Assembly: GCA_047967505.1 (NCBI GenBank)
Contig: CM106541.1
DNA: 64,000 bases
Origin: Dipteris shenzhenensis
Taxonomy: Eukaryota; Polypodiophyta; Polypodiopsida; Gleicheniales
Direction: 5' to 3' (one strand)
A program made the translations under genes and the position numbers. Shown one piece after another: positions 32,976 to 44,316 of this stretch. Position 1 is the first letter of the stretch; each line of letters starts with the position of its first letter. The notes below the pieces were generated by a model. It saw only the letters and a program-made list of their open reading frames with translations, made no database searches and was not told the origin of the DNA.

Positions 32976-35958
32976 GTTTCATGAATTCCCTTCTAAGCAT
33001 AGAAAACCTACTCGTTTTAGAATATTTCACGTATGTGAAGGGAAGCCTGTTAATATTGGGAACCTTGGGAACGTAGTTCAAGAGATAACAGGGTGACCCT
33101 GCATTTACAGAACATATGAGCAAGATTTTGTTCCAGCCTTGACAATTCGATAATAAACTAGCTGCAAGAATCATGAGACTCTATGATTGTGTATGCAAAA
33201 CCTGATTTGGCGATTAAGTTGTGCAAAGTAATATGAGCTACACCGTGCAGACCCAGATGAATGAAGTTATTCTAGATCTCTTTTATTGGTTGGACGTTCT
33301 AGTCGATGACTAACTTTACTTGCTTTTATTCGTCATTGGAACTATTTTAGGAAGTCTTAAGGCTATACAGCACGGAACTTCCTGAGATGACTTTTGCTGC
33401 AAATACTGGGAAAGAATCACCCTTTCTTGAAAGATGCGTCACGAGTGGGTTCGTATCATGTCTTTAACTAGGCCATTTTAAGTCGTGCCTTGCTGTGCCC
33501 TCATGCACACAATGAGATGATTAAAGTTTTATTTGCGTTTTTAATGTTTCATGTCTAAGCCCCCTTGCTTCATGCAGGAAGTATTGCACATTGCTTTTAA
33601 AGCGAAGTATGGGTTTCGACAGCTATGGGGTAAATGCCTCATTTGTTTTTAGATAAGGTGTGAATATTTGAATAGACATTGTTGAAAGCATCACCCATTT
33701 GTATTCTGTTTGATTTATCAGACAACCTGGCCCCAGCTCTTCCTCTGTTTAACGTGCACAAATGCAACGTCAGCCCTTTTTTCTGAAGGGGTTTCAAACT
33801 CCGACTAATTAAAACAAGCAAAAATGACATGCATTTATGTTCGTTTGCCTATCTAGGTGCTAGCTGCAATGAGTTATCAGATTTTACCTCCTGAGACTTC
33901 CTACGCTGAGATCCCTCTTACTGCCGTCAGCAAGTGTTATCAGCACAAGGTACAGGAAAATTCTATGTTTTGTGTGGCAATCTTTTTTTCATTTTAACCT
34001 TATTTCCGAGGCTGTTGCTCTATACAATCTTATGTCAAGGTCTGGTGACCTTTAAGACAAGAAGTTAGAAATTACTTGTCTTACCTGAGAAGATCAATAT
34101 TGACGTGATCTTTTAACAGTTCATATGCTTCTTTTGTTTATCCTGCTTTCAGGGGGTAGGTTCATTCCTATTTAATGAGCTGCAGAGGAGGCTCCAAGAC
34201 ATTGGTGTCCTCACCATATTTTGTTGGGGTGATCAAGAATCAGAAACATTCTGGCTAAAGCAGGTACCCATTTTGTATACACGGTTTCTTATTAACATGG
34301 TGAACTTGTCCCTACATGCCTCTACTTTTACAATCTGACATTTCTTCATTGTCCTAGGGCTTTGTTAAAGTTGCAGAAGTAGATGGGCATGGAAAGCCTC
34401 GCAAGCTACCTATTAAGCCTGACATTCGGCGAGCAATGAGCATTCCGGGTAATGCCACACTTCTGGTGTCCCACATGTATGGTAAGTCAGTTTCTATGCC
34501 AGGTTGTGACAATGGCTTTGCCATCACTCCACCTAGGGCCCAGTCCTGTATGGCTAGAGGTTTCTGTGAGACTGCTGGCCTACAAACTTTTGGCTCAGTA
34601 AATCCACTTGTCTTGAAGTCCTCTCCAGCGGCAGCAATTACCACACCTACTGGCATGGAATTGAAACCCAGCATTCAAGAAACCATAAAACTTGCAGCAC
34701 AAGATAAGGGAACTTTGAGACTTTCAGGTGTAAAAGGCATGATGCCTTTAAACATAGATGAGGCTCTTTCACATGTGGCCAGTGAAAATGCAGAAAGAAG
34801 TATCAAGGTCACCAATGAGAATGTTGATGAGAACGTGCCTGGAGAGCCAGTTGTCTCCTTGACTCTTGCTCCACAATGTCAGCCAAAGACGGGGACAGGT
34901 AGGCAAAGCTTCTCAGCAATCCCATTGTGATGTGAAAGATTTGCTTGACAGCTTGTATGTTGATGTGGAAAGTAAGGTGGGAATCAATGATTATTTGTGC
35001 TTTTTAGCTGGTTTGGTTTCTTGCTCTGAAGACGATCAGGCTTTGGATTTGCAGAACGGTCCTCTGAGGAGATTAATGCTAGAGACTGTGCAACCCTAGG
35101 CATATCAGAGCAAGATAAAGAGAACCTTTGCAATACATCAGTACAAAGGGGCAGGAAAAGAGGAAGGCCTTGTACATCTCAGACAGGGCAATCGGGTATG
35201 CTTGCAAGGCATGAAAAGCAGCAGGGAGGCAGTAAAGGCTTAAACTATGGGAAGGTTCCTCGGTCTGGAGACCTAATAGACCTGCCAGAAGCAGATGCTG
35301 TAATTGCAGAGTCACCTACAAAGGTTTCCCCAATACGACGTCTAACGGAGATGGACACTCAAGTTAAGCAGAATCTTCAAGTTGGTGCCATGAAGGATTT
35401 CCCGCATGTAAAAAGAAGACATGCGATTATGTTTATGAACATGGCTGATGATAGCAGGCGACTACAACTCACAAAGGTCAGGGTGGTTGAGTTGTGCCTG
35501 AATCCATTATTATTATTCTTATATTGGTTATCTGCAGGTGGCCTTGTTACTGTACTGAGTGCTTGCTTTTATAGCTTCTGATTGGAGAGTCTCAATGTTT
35601 ACCTTTGAGGGGCCAAAGGGAGGAGAAGGGGGGAGGGGGTTCCTTCTGTTTGAGTGAACAAAAACAAAAAGTGCTTGCTTTTATAGCTTCTGATTGGATA
35701 GTCTCAATGTTTACCTTTGAGGGGCCAAAGGGAGGGGGGATCCTTCTGTTTGAGTGAACAAAAACAAAAAGCAAAGGCTTCTCAAAGATCTCTGTAAAGG
35801 CCAAAGTAACCTAAGGAGGTAACTCATTCTTTGATTGCAGAACCCTTGACCTTGAAGTTCAAAGCGTTCTAAGAAAAAAAGGTTTTTGAAAAGACATCAA
35901 ATCTGATATTTTTTGCCCCTTGCATTTCTTGTTTCTCTTGCCAACATGCCCCAACCTG

Positions 35959-35989
<31 letters not shown>

Positions 35990-36369
35990 TCTCTTTCCCC
36001 TGTGTGTGTGTGTGTGTGTGTGTTTGGCTCCTGATTTGTACCATGATGTAAAAACTCTTATCTCCACGTATAAGCCATCCTTCCCCACCGAGTTTTGTAA
36101 ACCTGCATGGGTCTTGGTGGTTGAGGCTCTGGTTGTGGTGTTGTGTGTGTTTTTGATCCTTGATCAATGTCTGATGAGTCATTTTGGCTCCCGGTTTGTA
36201 TTCTGAAAACTCTCTATTTCACGCATAAGCCATCCTTCCCCACCAGGTTTTGTAAAACCAGGGTGAGTCTTAGTGGTTGAGGCTCTACTGAGTGTTGTGG
36301 GTGTCTGCTCGATCCTTGATTGGCATTTGATGAGGCGCTTTGGCTCCTGGTCTGTACCTGATGTAAAAA

Positions 36370-36429
<60 letters not shown>

Positions 36430-37655
36430 CACGCACGCACGCACGCATGCACGCACGCACGCATGCACATGCACAACCACACCCACACCCACACCCACAT
36501 GCATGCATGGACGCACACATAAGTACGCAGGGCACCAATTCAGTTGCAGCTGACATCTGTACTTGAGTGTTTCATTTCTTGGGTGGCTTTTACAAGCTGG
36601 AAAGAGAATTTGAGAATGACAATGCAGTGACCTTACTCTTTTAAAGTTACTGTGCAAAAATACTTGGCATGCTATTTAATAAGTCTTATCAGTGGGAAAA
36701 ATGCCCACTCATAATGTGGATTCCTGGCTCGTTTGCTAATGCGAGTCCCCATTTATTAGTGGCTCTAACTTGTCCCTTAATTTACTCAGCTTGTGGAAAG
36801 ACTTGGAGGAACTGTCACAAATGATGGCAACGAATGCACGCATGTTGTGACGGGTGAAGCACGCCGAACATTGAAATTTTGCATTTCTTTGAGTGCAGGG
36901 TATGACCATTTCCAAAAAATTGATGCATCAAGCACATTTTAGAATGGTTACATGCTATGATTCTTTGGGCTAGAGACAGATGCCATAAAGTTGGATGTCC
37001 TTTCATCGATGTCTTTGTGTAAGGTTGGTCTCTGTTTTTCCCTTGTGCAGAGCTTGGGTTATGTCACCTACTTGGCTGAAAGCAAGTGTAAAAGAAAACA
37101 AGTTTGTAGGTAAGGGATTTTTGATCCATTTAGAGTCTATTTTTTCTAGACAATTGCAGGCATCAGTGCACAGAGCTAATTTGCTTCTCTCCAGAGGAGG
37201 GACCTTTTGTTTTGAAGGACAAGGCTTTTGAGCTTAAATACAAAATTCCAATAGGTGATGCCATCCAAAGGGCTAAGCAAAGGCCCCATGGCTTACTTGA
37301 AGGGCTATGCGTTTATCCCACAAAGCATGTGCAACCCCCACTTGAGACCATTTCAGCCATCCTTTTGTCTGCAGGGGGCATGGTATGTTGAACACATCCT
37401 TGTTCAAGATCAAAGTTCTGCTCTGTGTTATGTTTGATCTTGATTTACAAATGGCATATTGTGTAGGTTATTTCAAGCATACTGGAAATCAAGGATCCTT
37501 CATGTACCATAGTAATTGCCTGTGAGGATGATATTTCAGAAGCCCTAATAGCAGCAAAAGCAGGGCTGCGAACTTACTCAAGTGAGTGGCTTATGTGGTG
37601 TATCATGAGACAAGAAGTGGATCTGACTACTACACAATTTACAGAATCGCTCTGA
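31920..37655 (+). CDS. GNAT acetyltransferase / AT-hook / tandem BRCT protein
   Basis: A nuclear protein of a plant family in which a GNAT-like acetyltransferase is fused to BRCT domains (Arabidopsis At2g41450 appears to be of this kind). Exons: 31920-31980 (tentative), 32189-32287, 32732-32811, 32901-32975 (end tentative), 33351-33448, 33578-33629, 33857-33949, 34153-34263, 34358-34898, 35055-35476, 36790-36899, 37051-37109, 37195-37382 and 37467-37655. All phases fit, giving about 725 aa. The acetyl-CoA loop is QHKGVGSFLFNEL. LPIKPDIRRAM and LLVSHM follow. The AT-hook is RGRKRGRP. BRCT-like blocks are LVERLGGTVTNDGNECTHVV...AWVMSPTWL and LSAGGMV...SSEWLMWC. BRCT domains usually bind phosphopeptides, and the AT-hook suggests DNA contact. 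The substrate is unknown. The start codon is the weakest point. The whole gene lies inside an inverted segment. Confidence 0.85.
33351..34898 (+). CDS. GNAT core exons
   Basis: Five exons read EVLRLYSTELPEMTFAANTG, GKYCTLLLKRSMGFDSYG, VLAAMSYQILPPETSYAEIP, GVGSFLFNELQRRLQDIGV and GFVKVAEVDGHGKPRKLPIK. Across the exon junction, Q-x-x-G-x-G (QHKGVG) is the GNAT acetyl-CoA pyrophosphate loop. FWLKQGFVKVAEV is the usual C-terminal GNAT strand. The last exon (541 nt) runs on into a Ser/Thr-rich linker. Confidence 0.9.
35055..35476 (+). CDS. AT-hook / linker exon
   Basis: Begins ERSSEEINARDC after a 156-nt intron. It contains a KEN tripeptide and then RGRKRGRP, a canonical AT-hook core, and ends HAIMFMNMADDSRRLQLTK, the first strand of BRCT 1. 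The exon is open in this frame throughout. The overlapping frame ending at 35099 is a shadow. Confidence 0.88.
35564..35770. repeat. Two-copy tandem duplication, about 105-bp unit
   Basis: The block from CTTTTATAGCTTCTGATTGG to GAACAAAAACAAAAAG is repeated head to tail with a short deletion in the G-rich middle of the second copy. Confidence 0.9.
35960..36022. repeat. (CT)n(GT)n microsatellite
   Basis: CT repeat to about 35998, then GT repeat. Confidence 0.95.
36023..36370. repeat. Tandem repeat of about 155-160 bp, two full copies plus a partial
   Basis: Each unit starts TTTGGCTCC-G-T-TGTA and includes ATAAGCCATCCTTCCCCACC and GGTTGAGGCTCT. A microsatellite sits at both ends of the array. 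Confidence 0.88.
36370..36460. repeat. (CT)n(CA)n(GCAC)n microsatellite
   Basis: CT passes into CA, then into repeats of GCAC broken by GCAT. Confidence 0.95.
36790..37655 (+). CDS. C-terminal tandem BRCT exons
   Basis: Four exons. BRCT 1 has GG at the end of helix 1 (ERLGGTV), THVVTG, and the Trp of AWVMSPTWL. BRCT 2 has SAILLSAGGMV, then TIVIACEDD, ISEALIAAKAG and the Trp of SSEWLMWCIM. The stop TGA is at 37653-37655. Gly-Gly and Trp, the family's most conserved positions, are intact in both repeats. Confidence 0.92.
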
Positions 37656-38560
37656 ATGTGGATCGCTTTGCTAGAATGAGGCTTTTATATTAAGGCCAAT
37701 TGCAGGCAGTCGAATTTACTTTGTAAATGTTCAATGCTAACATCTGCTCTTTGTACTTCAGCAGATGAATTACATCTGGAACTATTCATTGGATTACCAT
37801 TTCAAATAAGATAAATACCGATGAGAGCAAACATGATGTCATATTTCATGATGTAGTAGTTGTAAAGTGGCAGCCATCTATATTGTATTTCAGGACCAAT
37901 TATACTTTGAAGTACATGATTTCAGGTTTTGATCTGGCTGTGTTGCATGCTAGGGGAGGATGTTAGGCTAGACGGTCCACTCCTAAGCCAGCTTGGAGGA
38001 ATTTGATCCAATTCCTTTGAATGGGGATGGGTCTGAGTGAACATATAAAAAGAAAAGGAGAAAAAGTAATTGGATGGACCTGAGTGAACATGCAAATAAA
38101 AAAAAAGACGAAGAAGAAAAAGAAAGAGGTAACTGTGAACTATGCCAGAAAGGCCTTGTCACTTTGGCTTTCATACAGCTCCCCTGCAGCCCAAACTCTT
38201 CAAATGCAAGGGCCCAAGCTTCTCCCTTGCAGTAACAAGGATCCAAGCTCTTCAAATGCAAGTGGCTTGGTCCACTCTTCGATTCTCACGGTTGTCACAA
38301 AACATTTGAAACTCCTTGGAGGCATTCCTAGAACCATAGCTAATTGACCATAGTCCACCTCTGGTCATTACTTGGCCCCCCTCCATTCTCATGGTGAATA
38401 ATTGATTTTGGCGTCTTTGCATTCTGGCTTTGAGGAACAACTGAGTTTGCTGAATGATCATGGACAATGCCTTGGCATCTTTGTCTTTCGACTATCCATG
38501 CCTTGGCATGCAACAACTTCACCTTTTCCAGAATGTCCTTGACACCCTATTCTCTATGCA
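37656..38560. other. 3' flank of the GNAT-BRCT gene, no gene recognised
   Basis: AT-rich after the stop codon. An A/G-rich stretch at 38045-38130 gives Lys-rich frames. No polyadenylation site could be placed with confidence. Confidence 0.45.
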
Positions 38561-38710
38561 TGTCGCAAAACGTCTATCTCTGTTTGTCAATTCCCACTTC
38601 GCAATCTCTTGGTAGCTTGTACGGTCATGGATACTATATCTATCTCTGTTTGTCAATTCCCACTTCGCAATCTCTTGGTAGCTTGTACGTTCATGGATAC
38701 TATATGCACA
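38561..38710. repeat. Two-copy tandem duplication, about 69-bp unit
   Basis: CTATCTCTGTTTGTCAATTC to CATGGATACTATAT is repeated head to tail with a single base change visible. Confidence 0.93.
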
Positions 38711-39078
38711 CGTAGGTGACCATAGAACAATGTTGGGAATGCCATTTCCTCGTAGTGGTTGTCCTTAAGTATGCTCAGTGGGGGGAACCCCTGGGATGGA
38801 GTGATGATGATTGGTTTGTCTTGAAAGGCGACAACTTGCTTGCTTGTGTAAATGCCATGCACCAGAGTATCTGTTTGAATGTCGTTGGCGTAGTTCTGTT
38901 GGTCTTTTGAGAATGGAGTTGCTTTCGACATTCTGTTCGTCATTTTGCATGCCCGTGATGTGCTCCACCCAAAGATGGTTTAGTTTGACGTTATTTTGTT
39001 CGTAGAGCAGCGTTAGAAGCAATTCTTGCATTGCACACATTGTTGCCGTTGGACGAACAAGCCCGCTCATGTAGTTAT

Positions 39079-39232
39079 TTGTATTGTAGCCTTCTTTTGA
39101 TTGCTACCAATACTATTGCGTTATCCTGTAAGAATCATGGCAGGACACGTTGTTTGTATTGTAGCCTTCTTTTGATTGCTACCAATACTATTGCGTTATC
39201 CTGCAAGAATTGTGGCAGGACACGTTGTGCTT
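39079..39232. repeat. Two-copy tandem duplication, about 76-bp unit
   Basis: TTTGTATTGTAGCCTTCTTT to GGCAGGACACGTTG is repeated head to tail with two or three changes. Confidence 0.93.
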
Positions 39233-40057
39233 TGTCGGTGTTTGCTGCGAACACGTTGACAACACTACCATGCCAACCGTATTGGCCTTCATATGTCAAC
39301 TTCCAGATCTGTACGAAGGGTAGCCTTATTGCTACAAGCCTTTCTTCCACCCTATTTCATGTCTTGTTTTATCGTCCATGCCCTGAGTAGAATTTTGGGA
39401 TTTTTTATTTCCATAGCTGGCTCAAGCAAAGCGAACGAATGCAACGCATAATGGATGCGTTTTGCGCAACAACGATGTCGTGCTGTTCTAGTAATGACGC
39501 ACACGTTGAAGGTAACCACTTTAATTTTGAATTGAATGTCAAAGTGCTGCAGCATGCGCAAGGGTGTCTTGGGCTGTCCTCAATCTTCTTCTTGTATGTT
39601 GTTTGAGGACGTTTTCTTCAAGCCCTTGGAGTTGTGTCATTTTGAGTTGGTTGGGCCTCTGCATGGTTTTTAGCGATGGGGAAGCATTGTGATGGACTTG
39701 GAGTTTGGACAGCATAAATCTTGGTCTCCCTTTGCATGTGTGGAAGGCCTTCAACCCCCACCTAGACAAACATTGCGCCCAAAAATCGCATTCAAAATCC
39801 ATGTTAATGCACATAGAGAAACCATACCTTGTCCTTTATTTTTCTTGCCTTTGGAGCAAGTTAGGTGTCTCCTCAAAGTACAATAGAAACAACCTCCTTT
39901 TGACTTGTGGGCGTTTACTAGAGTGTTTCATTGCTCCACATGTTGTTAGACCCTACTCCACTATAACCTTCTTCTCATCAAGATCTAAGTAACAGGTGTT
40001 GTCCTTCACCTTCACAAAAGGCTTTGGATCCTTTGTTATTCTCTATGTCGGTCATAC
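39233..40057. other. No gene recognised
   Basis: Minus-strand frames 39814-39539 and 39561-39352 have ordinary composition and could be pieces of one decayed protein. I cannot assign a family. Confidence 0.4.
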
Positions 40058-40312
40058 CTAGATCAATGGCATTGTCTCATGGCTATTAGGTGTAATCACT
40101 AAGAACAGCTCACCTCTTACTAAATTTGATGTCGTTGATGTAGACTCTTCTTTCTTAGGCTCCTCCTCTTTCTGTTGATCCACCTTCTTCTTCTTGCAAT
40201 CTTGCGCAAGATGTCCAAGTTGACCACAATAACAACAAATTTTCTTTTTCTTGTCGTTATTGTCAAAAGAATCTTTGCTTGCAAAGAATCCTTCTTTGTT
40301 CAACTTGAACAA
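40058..40312 (-). pseudogene. Copia-type gag zinc-knuckle fragment
   Basis: The 84-codon minus-strand frame contains CCYCGQLGHLAQDC, a perfect CCHC knuckle, in a Lys/Asp/Glu-rich setting typical of a copia gag tail. The gag body upstream is missing. The start Met is only the first available. Confidence 0.75.
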
Positions 40313-40633
40313 ATATGAAGAGGGAGAGGTGAAGAGTGGAGATGAGACAACATATCTAGAGAGTACACCTCAAATGACTAATTGCACACTATATTAGTTG
40401 GAAAAATGAATATATACATACCAATTTAGGGTTAGGATTAGGGTTTCCAACCCTTGTACTCTTTGTGTTAGTGCTATGCTTAATAAGAGCACGTTATCAT
40501 AATCCTCGATACCTTTCCTCGAGATCAAGATCTTGAAGTAGGCATTTCCTCAAGATAATGACTATGGGGAATGTGAAGATTACATTCCATCATACCTATT
40601 TAATAGGAATGTCCTTCCTTAGCCAAGAGCTTG
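40313..40633 (-). repeat. Probable LTR-like sequence between pol and gag pieces
   Basis: On the minus strand this follows the pol stop codon and precedes the gag piece. It includes AATCCTAACCCTAAATTGG and an AT-rich TGTATATATTC box. LTR ends were not fixed because no second copy is in the window. Confidence 0.35.
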
Positions 40634-40845
40634 TCAGTGTTTCTCGAAAAGCTCTTTCCACAGTGGTTTGGTAAAGATATTTGCAACATTCTCCTTGTTG
40701 TCACAATGTTGCAATCTAATGTCACGAAGTAACACTCGTTCTTTGATGAAGTGCTCTTTGACATCAATGTGCTTTGTCTTGGAGTGATATAGTAGATTCT
40801 TGGCTAATGCTAGAGGGTAGTTTTTGCAAAAGGTATCCTCTAGTC
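40634..40845 (-). pseudogene. Copia RNase H C-terminal fragment
   Basis: The minus strand reads LLYHSKTKHIDVKEHFIKER, then DIRLQHCDNKENVANIFTKP and LWKELFEKH with a stop at 40634-40636. This is the standard end of copia pol (HSRTKHID..., ...VADIFTKPL). Nothing upstream of it on that strand continues the RT. Confidence 0.85.
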
Positions 40846-42498
40846 ACATGGTTTTAAAATTTAGGATTAAAGGCCTCTTTTTAGTCTAGAATCTCATTCA
40901 CAACATATAATCACCTCAGAGCATACTTTGGTGAAAATAAATCACAAAATAAATTAATCGATATCCAAATTAGGGTTTGTATATTTGACTAAATGTCCAA
41001 GTACATTTGACAAATTCTAAGCTAGAGTTTACTATGAGGTGGTGATTGATTCCAAGATGTGCTATGGCCAGATGACTTTTATATGCATAAGGGTGGAAGA
41101 AGACCATTTAGTTAGGGAGGTAGGTTTTCTATTAGGCATTACCTTGGTAAAGTTGTTCCTCTTTTCTTGGTCTTCCATTGGCAATTTTATCTAGATGAAA
41201 AGCTAGAGATCATGAAGTTAAAGATGAAGCTTATCCATTAGAATGTCGATCATGTAGTTTTGGTCAAGCATAGCATTGCTCTATTCTTATAAGACCCCTT
41301 TGATGCCTCTTAGCCATCGCAGGCTAGCCAGAGTTATGGATCCTCATACAATTAAATATTACTCAACCTTCTCTTCTTAGATGAGCTAAGGAGGGTATAG
41401 GACCAAGCCAGAATAAGCCTAGGCTAGAGTAGTTTTCCCTAAAGGGTTGATCAATGTGATCATGCTCCAACGGTGTACAATGAAGGGTTTAATAAAGACT
41501 ATAGTTTTGAAATATTTTCTTTCTTTGTTATTGAAGATTATTTCCATATCTCAAGGTGCATGTCTAATAAATTTGAGTTCGCCAATGATTGCAAAGATGA
41601 CTAAGATAAAGACATGAATTTCAAATGATAAAAAAAGGAATTGTTATTATATTCCAAGAAATGACATACAATATTGGCAATCCATGCTAGCAAAAAGAAA
41701 TTTACAGCTAATCCTTCTACACATTGACCAACTTTAAGCATCTTCGGATCACCTAAGGCATAGTACAAATTGCATATCCTTGGTGTTTGCAGCTTGCTCG
41801 TAGTGACTTGATTTCTATGGATGGCAGCTAGCTAGGTTACTATAAATAGGAATGTGATGCTTGCTACAAAGAAAGTAAGGCATTTGCAACTATACACCAA
41901 GGGGCTTCCACAATCCCTTCTTTCCTATACCACCTAGCCATGCCACCATTGTTGAGACCTTGTATTACTTTGTATACCATATCTATGAAGATGGCCTTTA
42001 GCATGAGGAGGTCAATAGTCTTTTTGGAACTTTTAGATCTCTCAAAGAGCCACCATACTAGGCAAGTCTCCTCCATCTCACTAGGGGAGGACCTCTAGGA
42101 TGTGCATGGAGGGGACCTTTATTCTCTACAACCTACCATGGAAGGACTCTTGGTAGGGGTTGGCATGGGGATTAGGGTGTAGGGGGGGTGCTTGTGGTAT
42201 ACTTGCTCTCTGCTTTCATTGCTCCTCCTCACGATGTAGATGCTCATTTAGTGCATGTTTCTTCTTTGTAATCTCCTCTTGTTGAATGTCTTCTTTAGTG
42301 AGTGTTCCCTTTTGGTAAGGAATCTATTGTTTGAATGTGGTGGAGGGGGGTGGTATTGGTCCTTGTCTCACTTGGAGGACCTACTACTTGCTTGGGATTG
42401 GAGCATTTTGGCCTTTTTCTTGGTTCTAGCCATGAAGAGAAGGGGGATGCATTTAGAAGCTCGAGTGGGTGGGAGAGCATGTAGCAGCAAGGGTATGA
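40846..42498. other. No gene recognised
   Basis: Short frames only. The right edge (42498) is the second inversion breakpoint. A frame at 42255-42659 crosses this breakpoint into antisense LTR and is not a gene. Confidence 0.45.
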
Positions 42499-42654
42499 CA
42501 CAATCATCTCCTCAATCTGCTCCTAGATTCTCTCAATCATCCTATGTGGCTCTTCCACCACCTAACTGTGCTTATGGGCACCTAACTGTGCCTCTAGCAC
42601 TCACACATAGAAACCAAGGTGTGCCTGAGGCATACACCTTGAGATATCCCAACA
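42499..42654 (-). repeat. Displaced 5' part of the copia-type LTR
   Basis: The reverse complement is identical by eye to 30065-30220, the first 156 bp of the 3' LTR, starting TGTTGGGATATC. It is flanked on the outside by CTTAA (TTAAG on the element strand). Together with 27887-28023 it makes one complete 297-bp LTR with only four bases (GAGC) lost. Confidence 0.96.
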
Positions 42655-43160
42655 CTTAACAAGATCTGCTGATCAAGGCCTGATCAAGGCCTTTCCTTAC
42701 CTTCTCTTCCTCAATTTTAAGCCAACAAAGGTGAAAGTCACAAACAATGGAGGCTTCATAAAAAAAATTCAAGTAATGGAGACAACTCAAGTGTGGATCT
42801 GACATCATGTCAGCTGTAATGTTGAACATGCTTTGATAGCAATGTGCAAACTCTTTTTGGTCTCGAATGTACAAGTCAAACACTCACAATGGCTACACGC
42901 TTGACCCATGACTATGATGTACACAGGAATGGTCTCACAAAGGGATTTCTAAGAAGGGAAGTCCTTGGAGCTTGGCTATCTGGCACAAGTAACTGACGGG
43001 TTAAGGATTTTTCCCACCTAGCCTTCCAAGGGCACTTACCCCTCTAGATGAAAGTCCTAAGGGAGGTGGACATGTGGATTCATATGGGCCTTAAATGAGT
43101 CAATTATGATGGAGTCTAGGGCAAATCATCCTCCATCCAAATTAGGTGCTCATCATGCAT
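42655..43160 (-). repeat. Inverted copy of the 30.4-31.1 kb tandem repeat
   Basis: The reverse complement has the same blocks in the same order: GAGCACCTAATTTGG, CCCATATGAATCCA, CATCATAGTCATGG and TTGCACATTGCT. It ends at TTGTTAAG, exactly where the LTR element begins. Confidence 0.85.
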
Positions 43161-44221
43161 GGTTGGATCAAAAATTTTTATTGTTCATAAACTAATAAGG
43201 TTTGATGATGAATGCAAAATCTCCACAGCTTTATGTGGGAAACTACGGTAGCTTTGGGCCTTCTCATGTAGGAAGAATTCATCAAAAAGAGACATAGTGG
43301 TTATGACCCAAGAGTGGTTGAGAAACAAAAAACTTTTGAATAACACGATGCCATTTTGGATGAATTTGACATGAGCCCTTTAGAGTACCTCCCTATGTAC
43401 ACCAATGCAACCTAGGAAGCATTGTTTGCCATATCAGTAGCTCTCCCTACATGTCCCCTTGAACCTAGCATCACAAAAAATGCTTATTTTTATGCAGCAT
43501 TCCATCTCATTGAGAAACAAGGGCCACCATATATTGAGTTTTCAACCCTTTGCTAGCATCCCCCTCAAACCTTTGAGGTTTTTTTGCGGTATCATCTAGC
43601 AACTAGCAATGTGTTTGCCAGGGTAGCCAAGGTTTTAATAACTAGATGCCCATTTTGGTTTCTAAAATTGTATTTTATGGTCTTCAATAACTAAACTAAT
43701 ATAAGCACTTAGCTAGCCTAGCCATCTACTAGGCTAATCACCAAATAATTACAAATGCAATGGAAAATTAAAGCATAGGGTAAAACATGAGGTGTGCATG
43801 TGTGGCCGTGTTAGATGCAAGATGCTTAGATAGCACTACTCAAGTGTGATTGTATATGCTTGTTGTATATGCCATACTAATGTGGTAGTATGACATGGTA
43901 ATGCCAATGTGGCAATGACAAGTGTGCATTATCTATCGCTTTTGCTGACGTGGTAGGCGCTTCCTACATGTTACTTGTTTAGACACCACATTACACAATC
44001 TTGTGGGGGCTTTATCTTCCACATCATGGCATGGACATATTGAATGGTTGCGGAGAGGATGGGTGCAAATACCAAGTCTTATGTACTAAGAAAGCTACAA
44101 TGGAGCTTGGAGAGAACCACAAGCAAATATCCAAGTACACACAATGCAAGGGAGAGAAAATGATCAAATACTTTGCAAGGCACGTGCAAGTACTACACTA
44201 GTTGAGACCCTTAAACCTTCA

Positions 44222-44223
<2 letters not shown>
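43161..44223. other. No gene recognised
   Basis: AT-rich, with imperfect short repeats around 43800-43960 (TGTATATGC, AATGTGG). No protein similarity. Confidence 0.45.
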
Positions 44224-44275
<52 letters not shown>

Positions 44276-44316
44276 CACACGCATGCGCGTGCACACACAC
44301 ACGCACACACACACAT
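44224..44316. repeat. (CT)n followed by CA/GCAC microsatellite
   Basis: About 48 bp of CT repeat to 44272, then CA-rich sequence broken by GCATGCGCGTGC. Confidence 0.95.

Larger units (their letters stand above)
35477..36789 (+). other. Repeat-rich intron of the GNAT-BRCT gene
   Basis: Holds a two-copy duplication at about 35564-35770, a CT/GT microsatellite at 35960-36022, about three copies of a 155-160 bp unit between 36023 and 36370, and a CT/CA/GCAC repeat at 36370-36460. Confidence 0.85.

Noticed and set aside
34866-35099. 77-aa frame across the intron of the GNAT-BRCT gene
   Set aside because: It uses a different frame from both neighbouring exons. The GT-AG intron 34899-35054 joins those exons in phase.
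42255-42659. 134-aa plus frame
   Set aside because: Its second half is antisense LTR across an inversion breakpoint.
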